Of a DNA stretch of 64,000 bases, positions 28,440 through 45,048 are shown one piece after another (position 1 is the first letter of the stretch; each line of letters opens with the position of its first letter). The notes below the pieces were generated by a model that saw only the letters and a list, made by a program, of their open reading frames with translations, did no database searches and was not told the origin of the DNA. This DNA is from Paenibacillus sambharensis (lineage in GTDB: Bacteria; Bacillota; Bacilli; Paenibacillales; Paenibacillaceae): positions 1-64,000 of the forward strand of contig NZ_QKRB01000035.1 of assembly GCF_003233845.1 (NCBI RefSeq), given 5' to 3'. The translations under genes and the position numbers were made by a program.

Positions 28440-29132
28440 ATGGCAAAACATGGTAAGAAGTACCAAGAAGCTGCCAAGGTAATTGACAGCGAAGCTGTAT
28501 ACGAGCCGCTTCAAGCGATTGAACTCGTAAAGAAAGCCGCATCTGCTAAGTTTGACGAATCCGTTGAAGTAGCAGTTCGTCTGGGTGTAGACCCTAAGAA
28601 ACAAGATCAGGCTGTTCGTGGCGTAGTTGTACTGCCGCACGGTACTGGTAAGACCAAGCGCGTTCTGGTATTCGCTAAGGGTGACAAGGCGAAGGAAGCA
28701 GAAGCTGCTGGTGCAGATTATGTTGGCGATGCTGACATGATCAACAAGATTCAACAGGGATGGTTTGAATTCGACGTTTGCGTAGCTACGCCTGATATGA
28801 TGGCTGAAGTTGGTAAACTGGGTCGTATTCTGGGTGGTAAAGGTCTGATGCCTAACCCTAAAGCCGGTACGGTAACGTTTGACGTTTCCAAAGCGGTTCA
28901 AGAGATTAAGGCTGGTAAGATTGAATACCGTCTTGACCGTGCAGGTCAAATCCATGCGCCAATTGGCAAGGTATCCTTTGATGCCGAGAAGCTGGCTGAA
29001 AACCTCAAAGCGCTTATCGATGCTTTGAACCGTGCTAAGCCTGCAGCAGCAAAAGGCGTGTACCTGAAGAATATTGCAGTATCCTCGACGATGGGTCCTG
29101 GCGCTACTGTCAGCACTGCTGTATATCGTTAA
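28440..29132 (+). CDS. rplA: 50S ribosomal protein L1
   Basis: This 230-aa protein forms the mobile L1 stalk at the E site, and in many bacteria represses its own operon by binding mRNA. Family segments [18 protein letters not shown] and [18 protein letters not shown] are present. AAAGGAGG precedes ATG 28440; the frame is open upstream, but that part has no start signal. The 121-base gap from rplK contains GTGG...CCAC complementarity around a GGAGGAT repeat. Confidence 0.98.
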   Translation: MAKHGKKYQEAAKVIDSEAVYEPLQAIELVKKAASAKFDESVEVAVRLGVDPKKQDQAVRGVVVLPHGTGKTKRVLVFAKGDKAKEAEAAGADYVGDADMINKIQQGWFEFDVCVATPDMMAEVGKLGRILGGKGLMPNPKAGTVTFDVSKAVQEIKAGKIEYRLDRAGQIHAPIGKVSFDAEKLAENLKALIDALNRAKPAAAKGVYLKNIAVSSTMGPGATVSTAVYR

Positions 29133-29157
29133 GAGACTGCTATCCAAATTTCGAATA

Positions 29158-29294
29158 TGCATACCGTAGACAGTAGGTGCCGCAAGGCTTAATTTCCTAC
29201 CGAGGTGTTATGATATACGTGATGACACATATGGCACCGCCATATTGTGAGCTATTACGATCATGGCCTTCGCGTCTGCGCGCGGAGGCCTTTC
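29158..29294 (+). promoter_or_regulatory. L10 (rplJ) leader RNA with attenuator
   Basis: The segment 29164-29206 (CCGTAGACAGTAGGTGC ... TTTCCTACCGAGG) matches my memory of the Bacillus L10 leader that binds the L10(L12)4 complex. Downstream come a hairpin TATGGC/GCCATA (29231-29246) and a terminator-like stem GGCCTTCGCG/CGCGCGGAGGCC with TTTCT (29265-29294). Excess L10-L12 would favour termination before rplJ. Confidence 0.85.
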
Positions 29295-29364
29295 TCATGC
29301 ATCAAGGTCGGGATCACTCGTGATAAACGGAATGCAGGAATCAATCTAACGGGAGGTGTAAAGT

Positions 29365-29868
29365 TTGGCAAACGCAAAGATCATCCAAGAGAAACAACAA
29401 AGCGTGGACGAAATCACAACGAAACTTCGTGAAAGCTCCTGCACTGTTGTAGCTGACTATCGCGGACTGAACGTTGCGCAAGTGACCGAACTTCGTAAGC
29501 AATTGCGTGAAGCAGGTGTGGAATTCCAAGTGTTGAAGAACACGCTGGTTCGCCGCGCTACAGCTAATGCCGAGCTTACAGAGTTGGACGCTGTGCTGAC
29601 TGGTCCAACTGCGGTAGCATTCAGTAAAGAAGACGCTGTTGCACCGGCTAAAATTCTGAACGATTTCGCGAAGAAGAACGAAGCTCTTAAAGTTAAGGGC
29701 GGCGTAGTAGAAGGCCGTGTGTTCGACGCAGCAGAAATGAAAGCACTGGCAGATCTGCCTTCCCGCGAAGGTTTGCTCTCCATGCTCCTCAGCGTGCTTC
29801 AAGCGCCTATGCGCAACTTCGCGCTTGCGGTTAAAGCCGTGGCGGAAAAGCAAGAGCAAGAAGCTTAA
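29365..29868 (+). CDS. rplJ: 50S ribosomal protein L10
   Basis: This 167-aa stalk protein starts with TTG (29365), 8 bases after GGGAGGTG. An N-terminal rRNA-binding domain includes [23 protein letters not shown], and a C-terminal helix (about 140-167) carries L7/L12 dimers. It is preceded by the L10 leader and followed by rplL; L10 with L12 is the autogenous regulator. Confidence 0.98.
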   Translation: MANAKIIQEKQQSVDEITTKLRESSCTVVADYRGLNVAQVTELRKQLREAGVEFQVLKNTLVRRATANAELTELDAVLTGPTAVAFSKEDAVAPAKILNDFAKKNEALKVKGGVVEGRVFDAAEMKALADLPSREGLLSMLLSVLQAPMRNFALAVKAVAEKQEQEA

Positions 29869-29930
29869 TCAACGTATAGCACAGCTCGTATGAGCGACTA
29901 CAAAATAAAACTACATTTGGAGGTATTTCC

Positions 29931-30296
29931 ATGTCTAAAGAGCAAATCCTGGAAGCCATTAAAGGCATGAACGTCCTGGAACTGAACGATCTGGTTAAAG
30001 CAATCGAAGAGGAATTCGGCGTAACTGCAGCTGCACCTGTAGCAGTAGTTGGCGGCGGCGGCGGAGCAGCTGAAGCTGCTGAGCAATCCGAGTTCGACGT
30101 AATCCTGACAAGCGCTGGCGGTTCCAAGATCAACGTTATCAAAGTTGTTCGCGAAATCACTGGTCTTGGCCTGAAGGAAGCAAAAGAACTGGTTGACGGC
30201 GCACCGAAGCCACTGAAAGAAAAAGTGAGCAAAGAAGACGCAGAAGCTATGAAAGCAAAGCTCGAAGAAGCTGGCGCTTCCGTAGAAGTGAAGTAA
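29931..30296 (+). CDS. rplL: 50S ribosomal protein L7/L12
   Basis: This 121-aa acidic protein has an N-terminal dimerisation domain, an Ala/Gly/Val-rich hinge (about residues 36-50, with five consecutive Gly) and a C-terminal domain ([26 protein letters not shown]) that recruits EF-Tu and EF-G. It is present in multiple copies per ribosome through L10. Strong GGAGGT site 8 bases before the ATG. Confidence 0.98.
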   Translation: MSKEQILEAIKGMNVLELNDLVKAIEEEFGVTAAAPVAVVGGGGGAAEAAEQSEFDVILTSAGGSKINVIKVVREITGLGLKEAKELVDGAPKPLKEKVSKEDAEAMKAKLEEAGASVEVK

Positions 30297-30310
30297 TTCA
30301 TGCCATACAC

Positions 30311-30341
30311 GAACCCCTTGGAGACTTGTCTTCAAGGGGTT
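30311..30341 (+). terminator. Hairpin after rplL
   Basis: The stem GAACCCCTTG/CAAGGGGTTC, with inner AGAC/GTCT, is strong but is followed by CGCTATATC rather than a T run. Likely a 3'-end stabiliser or partial terminator. Confidence 0.5.
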
Positions 30342-30372
30342 CGCTATATCCATTAAGCCAGGGAGGCACAGT

Positions 30373-30975
30373 ATGTCCGATCACTATTATTCTCGCACAC
30401 CGCAAATCGAGAGTGACCGTAAAGTGCATGAAGCGGTATTAGTCGGACGACCCTTCCGCTTCGTTACCGATGCAGGAGTGTTTTCCAAGACGGGTGTAGA
30501 CTACGGCAGCAGGGTTCTGATTGATGCAATGGAGTTCGCAGCAGAGGCGAAGATATTGGATGTTGGCTGCGGATATGGTCCGATTGGATTGGCGGCTGCA
30601 GTTAAAGCTCCAGCCGGGCATGTCACCATGATTGACGTCAATGAAAGGGCTGTTCAGCTGGCAGCCGAAAATGCGGCTCTGAATGGGATCAGCAACGTAA
30701 CGGTCATGCAGAGTGACCTGTATAAAGCTGTTACTGACAAACGCTTTGATGTTATTTTAACGAATCCGCCTATCCGGGCTGGTAAAGAAACCGTACACCG
30801 GATATTCGAGGAGGCTGACGAGCTTCTTGTACCTGGGGGTGCAATATGGGTTGTTATCCAAAAGAAGCAGGGTGCTCCGTCTGCCTTCGCTAAGCTTGAA
30901 GCGGTATATGATTCTGTTCGCGAGATTACCAAGGATAAAGGGTATCGCATATTTAGGGCTGAAAAAGAAGCTTAG
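30373..30975 (+). CDS. ybxB: Class I SAM-dependent methyltransferase (YbxB/RsmC-like)
   Basis: This 200-aa protein has SAM motif I ILDVGCGYGPIG (about 61-72) and the catalytic NPP motif in ILTNPPI, typical of N6-adenine or N2-guanine methyltransferases. The small-domain RsmC family methylates a guanine in 16S rRNA; the substrate here is inferred. As in B. subtilis, it lies between rplL and rpoB. GGGAGG precedes the ATG. Confidence 0.9.
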   Translation: MSDHYYSRTPQIESDRKVHEAVLVGRPFRFVTDAGVFSKTGVDYGSRVLIDAMEFAAEAKILDVGCGYGPIGLAAAVKAPAGHVTMIDVNERAVQLAAENAALNGISNVTVMQSDLYKAVTDKRFDVILTNPPIRAGKETVHRIFEEADELLVPGGAIWVVIQKKQGAPSAFAKLEAVYDSVREITKDKGYRIFRAEKEA

Positions 30976-30994
30976 GTAAAAGAGTAAACTTTTG

Positions 30995-31023
30995 TTGACT
31001 TGACATTTCGATTATGGTAATAT
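30995..31023 (+). promoter_or_regulatory. SigA promoter of rpoB-rpoC
   Basis: TTGACT (30995-31000), a 17-base spacer and TAATAT (31018-31023) head a leader of about 370 bases. An overlapping TTGACA (31000-31005) is too close to the same -10. A further TATAAT occurs at 31124-31129 without a good -35. Confidence 0.7.
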
Positions 31024-31072
31024 TATTAAATGTCAGTATTAAGATGGGCTCAAAGTCTTTAGCTAACTAAAA

Positions 31073-31123
31073 TGTCAAGGATAATTTTCTAGCCTTTCAT
31101 GCATAGAAAATTGCGCCTTGACG
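31073..31123 (+). repeat. Long interrupted palindrome in the rpoB leader
   Basis: GTCAAGG (31074-31080) pairs with CCTTGAC (31116-31122), and ATTTTCTA (31084-31091) pairs with TAGAAAAT (31104-31111) around a 12-base loop. No T run follows, so it is not a standard terminator. It may be an RNase III site, an attenuation element or a protein site. Later in the leader, ACGCG...CGCGT with CAACA-tg-TGTTG (about 31237-31274) forms another hairpin followed by TTTA. Confidence 0.65.
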
Positions 31124-31393
31124 TATAATGTTTAGATTTTGGGCGAAAATTAGTTGATATGAGATGATCGCTTTCCGTATTCAGGAATGACAGGGAACAG
31201 GAGGTTTGTCCTTCTCTTTCGAATTCTTCGGTAAGACGCGGATTTGCTGCAACATGTGTTGTGGAGGCGCGTTTTACATCGGTTGCGACGGCTGATGGAA
31301 ATACGCTCTTTTTTCGAAGCTATTCGATAAGGGCTTTTCTTTATTTAGAAGTTTTCTGTAGTAAGTGAAGCAGACATGAGGGGTGAGGTTAAG

Positions 31394-34939
<3,546 letters not shown>

Positions 34940-34967
34940 TCGGCCAACATTGCAAGGAACTATGCGA

Positions 34968-35063
34968 CCGCAAGCGTCGTGCCTGCTGACAGGTGCGATG
35001 CTTGCGGACGCTTATGAATAAATCACGATAAGACCTGTCATAGGCGCAGCCGCCAAGCTGCGC
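34968..35063 (+). other. Two hairpins in the rpoB-rpoC gap
   Basis: CCGCAAGC/GCTTGCGG (34968-34975, 35000-35007) with inner CCTG/CAGG, then a perfect 7-bp GCGCAGC-cgccaa-GCTGCGC (35044-35063). Neither is followed by a T run. They may modulate rpoC translation or mRNA processing. Confidence 0.6.
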
Positions 35064-35096
35064 AAGGTGTGACTGAGACTTAAGGAGGGTTGCTCC

Positions 35097-38000
35097 TTGT
35101 TGGATGTAAACAACTTCGAGTACATGAAGATTGGCCTGGCATCGCCGGATAAAATCCGTTCCTGGTCGCGCGGTGAAGTTAAGAAGCCGGAAACGATCAA
35201 CTACCGGACTCTGAAGCCGGAGAAAGAGGGTCTTTTCTGCGAAAAGATCTTCGGACCGACGAAGGACTGGGAATGTCACTGTGGCAAGTATAAGCGTGTT
35301 CGTTACAAGGGTGTTGTTTGTGACCGCTGCGGTGTTGAAGTAACTCGCGCCAAGGTTCGCCGTGAGCGGATGGGTCATATCGAGCTGGCTGCACCGGTTT
35401 CGCATATCTGGTATTTCAAAGGTATTCCGAGCCGTATGGGTCTGGCACTGGACATGTCTCCTCGTTCGCTTGAAGAGATTATTTATTTTGCATCTTATGT
35501 GGTAACGGATCCAGGCGATACGCCGCTTGAGAAGAAGCAGCTTTTGTCGGAGAAGGAATACCGGAGCTACCGTGAGAAGTACGGCTATGGTTTTCATGCC
35601 GGTATGGGTGCCGAAGCAGTGAAGAAGCTGCTCCAGGACATCGATGTCGACAAGGAACTGGAAACACTTAAGGAAGAACTTCGTACCGCTCAGGGCCAGC
35701 GCCGTAACCGTGCGATCAAGCGCCTTGAAGTCATTGAAGCCTTCCGCAACTCGGGTAATGAGCCGGAGTGGATGATTCTGGACGTCCTTCCTGTCATCCC
35801 GCCGGAGCTTCGTCCGATGGTACAGCTGGATGGCGGACGTTTTGCCACCTCTGACCTGAATGACCTTTACCGCCGTGTTATTAACCGGAACAACCGTCTG
35901 AAGCGTCTTCTTGACCTCGGCGCACCGGATATTATTGTACAGAACGAGAAGCGGATGCTGCAGGAAGCGGTTGATGCGCTAATCGATAACGGCCGCCGTG
36001 GACGTCCTGTTACAGGGCCGGGTAACCGTCCTCTGAAGTCTCTCAGCCACATGCTGAAGGGTAAGCAGGGTCGTTTCCGTCAGAACCTTCTGGGTAAGCG
36101 TGTTGACTACTCCGGCCGTTCAGTTATTGTTGTAGGCCCGAGCCTGAAGATGTATCAATGCGGACTTCCGAAGGAAATGGCACTTGAACTCTTCAAGCCG
36201 TTCGTCATGAAGGAGCTTGTGAACAAAGGTCTTGCCCACAACATCAAGAGCGCGAAGCGCAAAGTCGAGCGTGTCAGCCCTGAAGTGTGGGACGTACTCG
36301 AAGAAGTTATCAAGGAGCATCCGGTTCTGCTGAACCGCGCCCCTACGCTTCACCGTCTTGGTATCCAGGCTTTTGAACCGATCCTCGTAGAGGGACGCGC
36401 GATTAAGCTTCATCCGCTCGTATGTACGGCATACAACGCCGACTTCGACGGTGACCAGATGGCTGTTCACGTTCCGCTGTCTGCTGAAGCTCAAGCTGAA
36501 GCCCGTTTGCTGATGCTTGCTTCCGGCAACATCCTTAACCCTAAGGACGGTAAGCCAGTTGTTACGCCGTCTCAGGATATGGTACTCGGCAGCTACTACT
36601 TGACCATGGATAACATGGAAGCTAAAGGTGCAGGCTCGCTGTTCGGAACTGTGAATGAAGCGATATCGGCTTACCAGCGCGGAATCGTTTCGCTTCATGC
36701 CCGTGTTATTGTTCCGGCACGTGTTGTACAGAAGAAGACTTTCACGGAAGAACAGCAGAATTCTCTGCTTGTGACAACCGTGGGTAAAATCATCTTTAAC
36801 GAAATTTTCCCGGACGACTTCCCGTATATCAATGAAGCAACCAAGGCCAATCTGCTTCATGGAACGCCGGATAAATACTTTGTCTACGAAAAAGGTACGG
36901 ATCTCCAGAAGTTCCTTCAAGACGTTCCGACAGCCGGTGCGGTGGGCAAGGAATACCTGGGTCAGATTATCGCTGAGTGCTTCCGTCAGTACCATACCAC
37001 CCGTACGTCGGTAATTCTTGATAAGATCAAGCAGCTTGGCTTTACCTATTCGACACGCGCCGGTATTACGATTGCCGTATCCGACGTTATCGTGCCGCAG
37101 GAAAAGCAGGAGATCTTGCATGAATCCGAAGAGAAAGTACGTGTAGTTACCAACCAGTATCGCCGTGGTCTAATTACGAACGAAGAACGTTATGACCGTG
37201 TAATCGATATCTGGGGTGCGACGAAAGACAAGATCACCGATATTCTTATGAAATCGATGGACCGCTACAACTCCATCATGCTTATGGTGGATTCCAAAGC
37301 ACGGGGTAATAAATCCCAGATTACACAGCTTGGCGGCATGCGGGGTCTGATGGCTAACCCGTCGGGACGTATTATCGAGCTCCCGATCAAGTCAAACTTC
37401 CGTGAAGGCCTGACCGTACTCGAGTACTTCATCTCGACGCACGGTGCGCGTAAAGGTCTTGCCGATACCGCGCTGCGTACTGCTGACTCTGGTTACCTTA
37501 CCCGTCGTCTGGTTGACGTGGCACAGGATGTTATTGTCCGTGAGGATGATTGCGGTACAGATAAAGGCTTTATGGTTTCGAAGATCCAAGATGGGAAAGA
37601 AGTTATCGAGGATCTGTATGACCGTATCGAAGGCCGTTACTCCTTCGAAACAATCCGTCATCCGGAGACGGGCGAAGTTATCGTCAACCGCAATGAGCTG
37701 ATCGATTCCAACAAGGCCGATGCGATCATTGAAGCTGGCGTTGCCAAGCTCCAGATTCGTTCCGTACTCAGCTGCCGCGCCCGTCATGGCGTCTGCAAGA
37801 TCTGTTATGGACGCAACCTGGCAACTGGCAAGCATGTTGAAATTGGCGAAGCAGTTGGTATCATTGCTGCTCAGTCGATTGGTGAGCCGGGTACCCAGCT
37901 GACGATGCGTACGTTCCATACCGGCGGTGTTGCCGGCGATGACATCACGCAAGGTTTGCCGCGTATCCAGGAGTTGTTCGAAGCCCGTAATCCGAAGGGT

Positions 38001-38714
38001 CAAGCGATCATCACGGAGCTCGACGGTGTCGTCAAAGAGATCCGTGAAGCGAAGGACCGCCGCGAGATTGAAGTTCAGGGTGAAGCAGAATCGAAAGTAT
38101 ATGCAGTTACTTACGGTTCAAGAATCCGGGTGACCGAAGGCCAGCACATTGAAGCTGGTGATGAAATCACTGACGGTTCAATTGACCCGAAAGATATGCT
38201 GCGTATTAAAGGTATCCGTGGCGTTCAGAACTACATTCTGCAGGAAGTTCAGCGCGTTTACCGGAACCAGGGCGTTGAAATTAACGATAAGCACGTTGAA
38301 GTCATGATCAAGCAGATGCTGCGTAAAATCCGTATCGTAGATGCGGGTGAAACAACGCTTCTTCCAGGTGCATTCGTTGACATTCATGAATACGAGGAAG
38401 CAAACCGTGAAGCGATTCTTGCAGGACGCGAGCCTGCAGTTGCGAAGCCGGTGCTACTTGGTATTACGAAGGCATCGCTCGAAACGGACTCCTTCCTGTC
38501 CGCTGCATCCTTCCAGGAGACAACTCGTGTCTTGACAGATGCCGCGATCAAAGGCAAGGTAGACCAGCTGCTTGGCTTGAAGGAGAATGTCATTATCGGC
38601 AAGCTCATTCCAGCCGGTACCGGTATGAACCGTTACCGCAGCATCAAATTTACGGGTATGGATGAAGAGGAACAGCTGGATGAATCTGTCGAGAGTGTGC
38701 CGGTGGAGTCTTAA
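35097..38714 (+). CDS. rpoC: RNA polymerase beta' subunit
   Basis: This 1205-aa protein has an N-terminal zinc ribbon (CHCGKYKRV...CDRCG), the catalytic NADFDGD at residues 447-453 (Asp 449, 451 and 453 hold Mg2+), the bridge/trigger segment [19 protein letters not shown] and a second zinc-site Cys cluster ([14 protein letters not shown]). It starts with TTG (35097), after GGAGGG, giving [10 protein letters not shown] as in B. subtilis. No truncation is seen. Confidence 0.99.
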   Translation: MLDVNNFEYMKIGLASPDKIRSWSRGEVKKPETINYRTLKPEKEGLFCEKIFGPTKDWECHCGKYKRVRYKGVVCDRCGVEVTRAKVRRERMGHIELAAPVSHIWYFKGIPSRMGLALDMSPRSLEEIIYFASYVVTDPGDTPLEKKQLLSEKEYRSYREKYGYGFHAGMGAEAVKKLLQDIDVDKELETLKEELRTAQGQRRNRAIKRLEVIEAFRNSGNEPEWMILDVLPVIPPELRPMVQLDGGRFATSDLNDLYRRVINRNNRLKRLLDLGAPDIIVQNEKRMLQEAVDALIDNGRRGRPVTGPGNRPLKSLSHMLKGKQGRFRQNLLGKRVDYSGRSVIVVGPSLKMYQCGLPKEMALELFKPFVMKELVNKGLAHNIKSAKRKVERVSPEVWDVLEEVIKEHPVLLNRAPTLHRLGIQAFEPILVEGRAIKLHPLVCTAYNADFDGDQMAVHVPLSAEAQAEARLLMLASGNILNPKDGKPVVTPSQDMVLGSYYLTMDNMEAKGAGSLFGTVNEAISAYQRGIVSLHARVIVPARVVQKKTFTEEQQNSLLVTTVGKIIFNEIFPDDFPYINEATKANLLHGTPDKYFVYEKGTDLQKFLQDVPTAGAVGKEYLGQIIAECFRQYHTTRTSVILDKIKQLGFTYSTRAGITIAVSDVIVPQEKQEILHESEEKVRVVTNQYRRGLITNEERYDRVIDIWGATKDKITDILMKSMDRYNSIMLMVDSKARGNKSQITQLGGMRGLMANPSGRIIELPIKSNFREGLTVLEYFISTHGARKGLADTALRTADSGYLTRRLVDVAQDVIVREDDCGTDKGFMVSKIQDGKEVIEDLYDRIEGRYSFETIRHPETGEVIVNRNELIDSNKADAIIEAGVAKLQIRSVLSCRARHGVCKICYGRNLATGKHVEIGEAVGIIAAQSIGEPGTQLTMRTFHTGGVAGDDITQGLPRIQELFEARNPKGQAIITELDGVVKEIREAKDRREIEVQGEAESKVYAVTYGSRIRVTEGQHIEAGDEITDGSIDPKDMLRIKGIRGVQNYILQEVQRVYRNQGVEINDKHVEVMIKQMLRKIRIVDAGETTLLPGAFVDIHEYEEANREAILAGREPAVAKPVLLGITKASLETDSFLSAASFQETTRVLTDAAIKGKVDQLLGLKENVIIGKLIPAGTGMNRYRSIKFTGMDEEEQLDESVESVPVES

Positions 38715-38770
38715 TCGCCAAGCGGAATACGAGTGACTTGATAGTTTATACAGCGCTGGACTGCATGGTG

Positions 38771-38804
38771 GCGGCCGGGAACAGGTTCATACCTGCCCGG
38801 CCGC
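38771..38804 (+). terminator. GC-rich hairpin after rpoC
   Basis: GCGGCCGGG.ACAGGT-tcat-ACCTG.CCCGGCCGC is a very stable stem, but no T run follows. Possibly a 3'-protecting structure or Rho-assisted terminator. Confidence 0.55.
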
Positions 38805-38864
38805 ACTGCCGTCCTGGTTCTAACAGCTATTAGAAAAAATATTATCAGGCATAGTGTTATCGCC

Positions 38865-38894
38865 TTGACATTCTATAAGTAGTGGTGCTATTAT
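38865..38894 (+). promoter_or_regulatory. SigA promoter for rplGB-rpsL-rpsG-fusA
   Basis: TTGACA (38865-38870), an 18-base spacer and TATTAT (38889-38894), 54 bases before the L7Ae-like gene. Confidence 0.75.
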
Positions 38895-38948
38895 ATCGAA
38901 GTGTGCCTAAAAGGGTGGTCCTGTGCTTGCTTGAAAGGATGAGGTTCC

Positions 38949-39176
38949 ATGCCTTATAAGATTGGCACAAAGCAGACAACTAGGATGGTAGAACAGCAGA
39001 TTGCTGAACGAGTCTTGGTTGCAAAAGATGCAGATCCGCGGATCACAGGCAAGATTATCGACTTATGTGCAGAAGCCGGAGTCGAGGTCGAATGGATTGA
39101 ATCGATGGAAATCCTCGGGGAGACCTGCGGCATTGACGTCGGAGCCGCCATGGCCGCAATGATCCCTGATGAATAA
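38949..39176 (+). CDS. rplGB: L7Ae-like RNA-binding protein (YbxF family)
   Basis: This 75-aa protein has the L7Ae fold core VAKDADPRITGKI and a C-terminal LGETCGIDVGAAMAAM, matching B. subtilis YbxF, which binds kink-turn RNA and associates with ribosomes. It is a little shorter than YbxF (82 aa). AAAGGATGAGG precedes the ATG. It is first in the str cluster after rpoC. Confidence 0.92.
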   Translation: MPYKIGTKQTTRMVEQQIAERVLVAKDADPRITGKIIDLCAEAGVEVEWIESMEILGETCGIDVGAAMAAMIPDE

Positions 39177-39189
39177 TAAGGAACTTCTT

Positions 39190-39226
39190 GTTTTTGCTAT
39201 AAGCCGTCAAGGCTCTGGGCAAAAAC
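39190..39226 (+). other. Hairpin between rplGB and rpsL
   Basis: GTTTTTGC (39190-39197) pairs with GCAAAAAC (39219-39226), with inner AGCC-gtca-AGGCT. It could be a leader element for rpsL; the internal loop does not show the tandem G-A pairs of a kink-turn. Confidence 0.5.
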
Positions 39227-39313
39227 TTTCGTTTGTTTCTTTATGAACCACCTGGATCTGTGGGCTTAACAAGGTGAGCGTAAGTGGATTTATCAGAGGA
39301 AGGGGGTGGCAGC

Positions 39314-39733
39314 ATGCCAACAATTAATCAGCTCGTACGCAAGGGCCGTCAAGCGAAAGTAGTAAAGTCGAAATCGCCGGCACTTCAAAGAGGTTTTAAC
39401 GCACTGAAACGTGAAAGCACGGACCTTAGCTCGCCGCAGAAGCGCGGTGTATGCACTCGTGTAGGAACGATGACTCCGAAGAAGCCTAACTCCGCTCTGC
39501 GGAAATATGCGAGGGTTCGTCTGACGAACCGCGTAGAGGTTACAGCTTACATTCCGGGTATCGGTCACAACCTGCAGGAGCACAGTGTGGTCCTGATCCG
39601 TGGAGGCCGGGTTAAAGACCTTCCGGGTGTACGTTACCACATCGTGCGCGGTGCGCTTGACACAGCAGGTGTTAACAACCGTAAACAAGCTCGCTCGAAG
39701 TACGGCGCGAAGCGTCCGAAAGAGAAGAAGTAA
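39314..39733 (+). CDS. rpsL: 30S ribosomal protein S12
   Basis: This 139-aa decoding-centre protein keeps lysines at K56 (TPKKPNS) and K101 ([10 protein letters not shown]), the sites where streptomycin-resistance changes arise, so it reads as wild-type. GGGGGTGG precedes ATG 39314; an upstream in-frame start at 39284 is not needed. It is followed by rpsG, fusA and tuf in the standard str order. Confidence 0.98.
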   Translation: MPTINQLVRKGRQAKVVKSKSPALQRGFNALKRESTDLSSPQKRGVCTRVGTMTPKKPNSALRKYARVRLTNRVEVTAYIPGIGHNLQEHSVVLIRGGRVKDLPGVRYHIVRGALDTAGVNNRKQARSKYGAKRPKEKK

Positions 39734-39786
39734 TTAATAAGCCAGGGTTACCTGGTAACAACCATTAAAGAAAGGGGGACATCCTC

Positions 39787-40257
39787 ATGCCACGCAAAGG
39801 ACCAGTACCTAAACGTGATGTGCTTCCGGATCCGGTGTACAACAGCAAGCTGGTAACACGTCTGATCAACCGCATTATGATCGACGGCAAGCGCGGTGTT
39901 GCCCAAACGATTCTGTATGATGCATTCAATGTCATCAAGGAACGTACGGGTAAAGACCCGATGGAAGTGTTTGAAGCTGCCATCAAGAATATTATGCCAG
40001 TACTTGAAGTGAAAGCCCGCCGTGTTGGTGGTGCAAACTATCAGGTGCCAATCGAAGTGAAGCCGGAACGTCGTACATCGCTCGGACTCCGTTGGCTCGT
40101 TAACTACTCCCGCAACCGCGGCGAGAAGACGATGGAAGAGCGTTTGGCTGCAGAAATCATCGATGCATCGAACAACACAGGCGCATCGGTGAAGAAGCGC
40201 GAAGACACGCACAAAATGGCAGAAGCCAACAAAGCGTTTGCTCATTATCGTTGGTAG
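39787..40257 (+). CDS. rpsG: 30S ribosomal protein S7
   Basis: This 156-aa protein nucleates the 30S head by binding the 3' domain of 16S rRNA. The N-terminus [20 protein letters not shown] and the [14 protein letters not shown] helix are diagnostic. AAAGGGGGA precedes the ATG. In E. coli S7 represses the str operon; no comparable site was identified here. Confidence 0.98.
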   Translation: MPRKGPVPKRDVLPDPVYNSKLVTRLINRIMIDGKRGVAQTILYDAFNVIKERTGKDPMEVFEAAIKNIMPVLEVKARRVGGANYQVPIEVKPERRTSLGLRWLVNYSRNRGEKTMEERLAAEIIDASNNTGASVKKREDTHKMAEANKAFAHYRW

Positions 40258-40286
40258 GATTTTAAGAGACGAAAGGAGACATGATC

Positions 40287-42362
<2,076 letters not shown>

Positions 42363-42481
42363 TACGGTTCTTCCAATATCTATACCTTAAGAGTTGCAAT
42401 TGGCCCAGCGCAGCGTTACACTTGTGATGCGCGCGCTTGGCCCACACATACATTTTCCAATATTAAGGAGGATTAAGTTCA

Positions 42482-43672
42482 ATGGCTAAGGCTAAATTTG
42501 AACGTAACAAACCGCACGTTAACATTGGTACGATCGGTCACGTTGACCATGGTAAAACGACTCTGACTGCTGCGATCACTACCGTTCTTTCCAAGAAATA
42601 CGGCGGTGCAGCTATTGCATTTGACCAAATCGACAAGGCTCCAGAAGAGCGCGAGCGCGGTATCACGATCTCCACTGCTCACGTTGAATATGAAACACCT
42701 AACCGTCACTACGCACACGTAGACTGCCCAGGCCACGCCGACTATGTTAAAAACATGATCACCGGCGCAGCACAAATGGACGGCGCTATCCTCGTAGTAT
42801 CCGCAGCTGACGGCCCAATGCCGCAAACGCGTGAGCACATCCTGCTCTCCCGTCAGGTAGGCGTTCCTTACATCGTCGTATTCCTGAACAAGTGCGACAT
42901 GGTTGAAGACGAAGAGCTTCTTGAACTGGTTGAAATGGAAGTTCGCGACCTGCTGAACGAATATGAGTTCCCAGGCGACGACACTCCAATCGTTCGTGGT
43001 GCAGCTCGTGAAGCACTGACGAATCCAGATGGTCCTTGGGCTGACAAGATCGTTGAGCTGTTCGAGCACATCGATTCTTACATCCCGACTCCTGAGCGCG
43101 ACACTGATAAGCCTTTCCTGATGCCTGTCGAGGACGTGTTCACGATCACTGGTCGTGGTACCGTTGCAACTGGCCGCGTTGAGCGTGGTGTAGTTAAAGT
43201 AGGCGACGAGGTTGAAATCATCGGTCTGGCTGAAGAAACTCGCAAATCCGTATGTACGGGTGTTGAGATGTTCCGTAAGCTTCTTGACTCCGCTCAAGCT
43301 GGTGACAACATCGGTGCACTGCTTCGTGGTGTTGAGCGTAAAGACATCGAGCGCGGTCAAGTTATCGCGAAGCCGGGTTCGGTTAAGCCGCACACGAACT
43401 TCACAGCTCAAATCTACGTTCTGACCAAAGAAGAGGGTGGCCGTCACAAGCCTTTCTTCACTGGCTACCGTCCTCAGTTCTACTTCCGTACAACTGACGT
43501 GACGGGTATCATCAACCTGCCAGAAGGCAGCGAGATGGTAATGCCTGGCGACAACATCACGGTAACGGTTGAGCTGATCGCTCCAATCGCTATCGAAGAA
43601 GGTACACGCTTCGCGATTCGCGAAGGCGGCCGTACTGTTGGCGCTGGTGCAGTAGCAACTATCCAAAAATAA
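42482..43672 (+). CDS. tuf: Elongation factor Tu
   Basis: This 396-aa GTPase delivers aminoacyl-tRNA. G1 GHVDHGKTT (about 19-27), DCPGHADYV and NKCDM are present; domains II and III follow. TAAGGAGG precedes the ATG. The 119-base gap from fusA contains an imperfect GGCCCAGCGC/GCGCTTGGCC hairpin. The gene ends at a strong terminator, so the str and S10 transcription units are separate here. Confidence 0.99.
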   Translation: MAKAKFERNKPHVNIGTIGHVDHGKTTLTAAITTVLSKKYGGAAIAFDQIDKAPEERERGITISTAHVEYETPNRHYAHVDCPGHADYVKNMITGAAQMDGAILVVSAADGPMPQTREHILLSRQVGVPYIVVFLNKCDMVEDEELLELVEMEVRDLLNEYEFPGDDTPIVRGAAREALTNPDGPWADKIVELFEHIDSYIPTPERDTDKPFLMPVEDVFTITGRGTVATGRVERGVVKVGDEVEIIGLAEETRKSVCTGVEMFRKLLDSAQAGDNIGALLRGVERKDIERGQVIAKPGSVKPHTNFTAQIYVLTKEEGGRHKPFFTGYRPQFYFRTTDVTGIINLPEGSEMVMPGDNITVTVELIAPIAIEEGTRFAIREGGRTVGAGAVATIQK

Positions 43673-43702
43673 TCCGGCGCGGTACTAGCCGCATCGTGAT
43701 CG

Positions 43703-43733
43703 GAAGCTTCCGCTTAGGCGGAAGCTTCTTTTT
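43703..43733 (+). terminator. Terminator after tuf
   Basis: A perfect 11-bp stem GAAGCTTCCGC/GCGGAAGCTTC around a 4-base loop is followed by TTTTT. The AT-rich stretch 43734-43879 beyond it holds no recognisable gene. Confidence 0.95.
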
Positions 43734-43879
43734 CATATTCCTGAGTCTGTTTCTTCTATTATATATATGTTGATGGTTTGCTTATGCGGCTGTAGTGACT
43801 TTATTAATAAGCTAAGAAACGCATGAAGTAAGGTAAAGGCAGCTAAATACAGGAATTAAGAATAAAGAATAAAAAAATG

Positions 43880-43908
43880 TTGCATTCGCCTGTTTGATTC
43901 GATATAAT
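43880..43908 (+). promoter_or_regulatory. SigA promoter of the S10-spc cluster
   Basis: TTGCAT (43880-43885), a 17-base spacer and a perfect TATAAT (43903-43908), after an AT-rich tract and the tuf terminator. Confidence 0.85.
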
Positions 43909-43939
43909 ATTGACTGTTGGTCTGCGACGTTGCGATGAT

Positions 43940-44354
<415 letters not shown>

Positions 44355-44397
44355 TAGAGAAGATTATTTTACGTGTGAAAGGAAATGAGGTGTCAAC

Positions 44398-45021
44398 ATG
44401 AAAGGTATCTTAGGCAAAAAGCTTGGTATGACGCAAGTGTTTACACCTGAAGGCAACGTGGTGCCGGTAACGGTTATCGAAGCAGGTCCTTGCGTTGTTC
44501 TTCAGAAGAAAGACCAAGAAAACGATGGCTACGAAGCTATCCAGGTCGGCTTCTCTGATAAGAAAGAGAAGAGAACGATCAAGCCGGAAATCGGCCACGC
44601 CAAAAAAGCCAACACGGCTCCTAAGCGCTACGTTCGTGAAATTCGCGGCATTACTATCGGTGATTATGAAGTTGGCCAGGAACTGAAGGCTGACTTGTTC
44701 GCAGAGGGCGAATTTGTTGACGTAACGGGCATTTCAAAAGGTAAAGGCTTTGCCGGCGTTATCAAGCGTTGGGGACAAAGCACTGGACCGATGTCTCACG
44801 GTTCCCGTTATCATCGTGGACCAGGTTCCATGGGTTCGATTCAAGCGAACCGCGTACCTAAAGGCAAACGCCTGCCAGGTCACATGGGCTCCGAGACCAT
44901 TACGATTCAAAACCTCGAAGTTGTACGTGTGGATGCAGAGCGTAACGTTATTCTCGTTAAAGGCTCGATTCCTGGTGCGAAGAACAGCTTCGTAAAAATT
45001 AAATCTACGGTGAAGAAATAA
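44398..45021 (+). CDS. rplC: 50S ribosomal protein L3
   Basis: This 207-aa protein reaches the peptidyl-transferase centre with its long loop ([15 protein letters not shown], about residues 133-147). It starts [16 protein letters not shown]3 also stimulates Mini-RNase III (mrnC at 23842) in B. subtilis 23S maturation. Confidence 0.98.
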   Translation: MKGILGKKLGMTQVFTPEGNVVPVTVIEAGPCVVLQKKDQENDGYEAIQVGFSDKKEKRTIKPEIGHAKKANTAPKRYVREIRGITIGDYEVGQELKADLFAEGEFVDVTGISKGKGFAGVIKRWGQSTGPMSHGSRYHRGPGSMGSIQANRVPKGKRLPGHMGSETITIQNLEVVRVDAERNVILVKGSIPGAKNSFVKIKSTVKK

Positions 45022-45048
45022 TACGACTGAAGAAAGGAGGAACATGAA

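Noticed and set aside
39190..39226. Kink-turn element for autoregulation by the L7Ae-like protein
   Set aside because: The hairpin's internal loop lacks the tandem sheared G-A pairs of a kink-turn.
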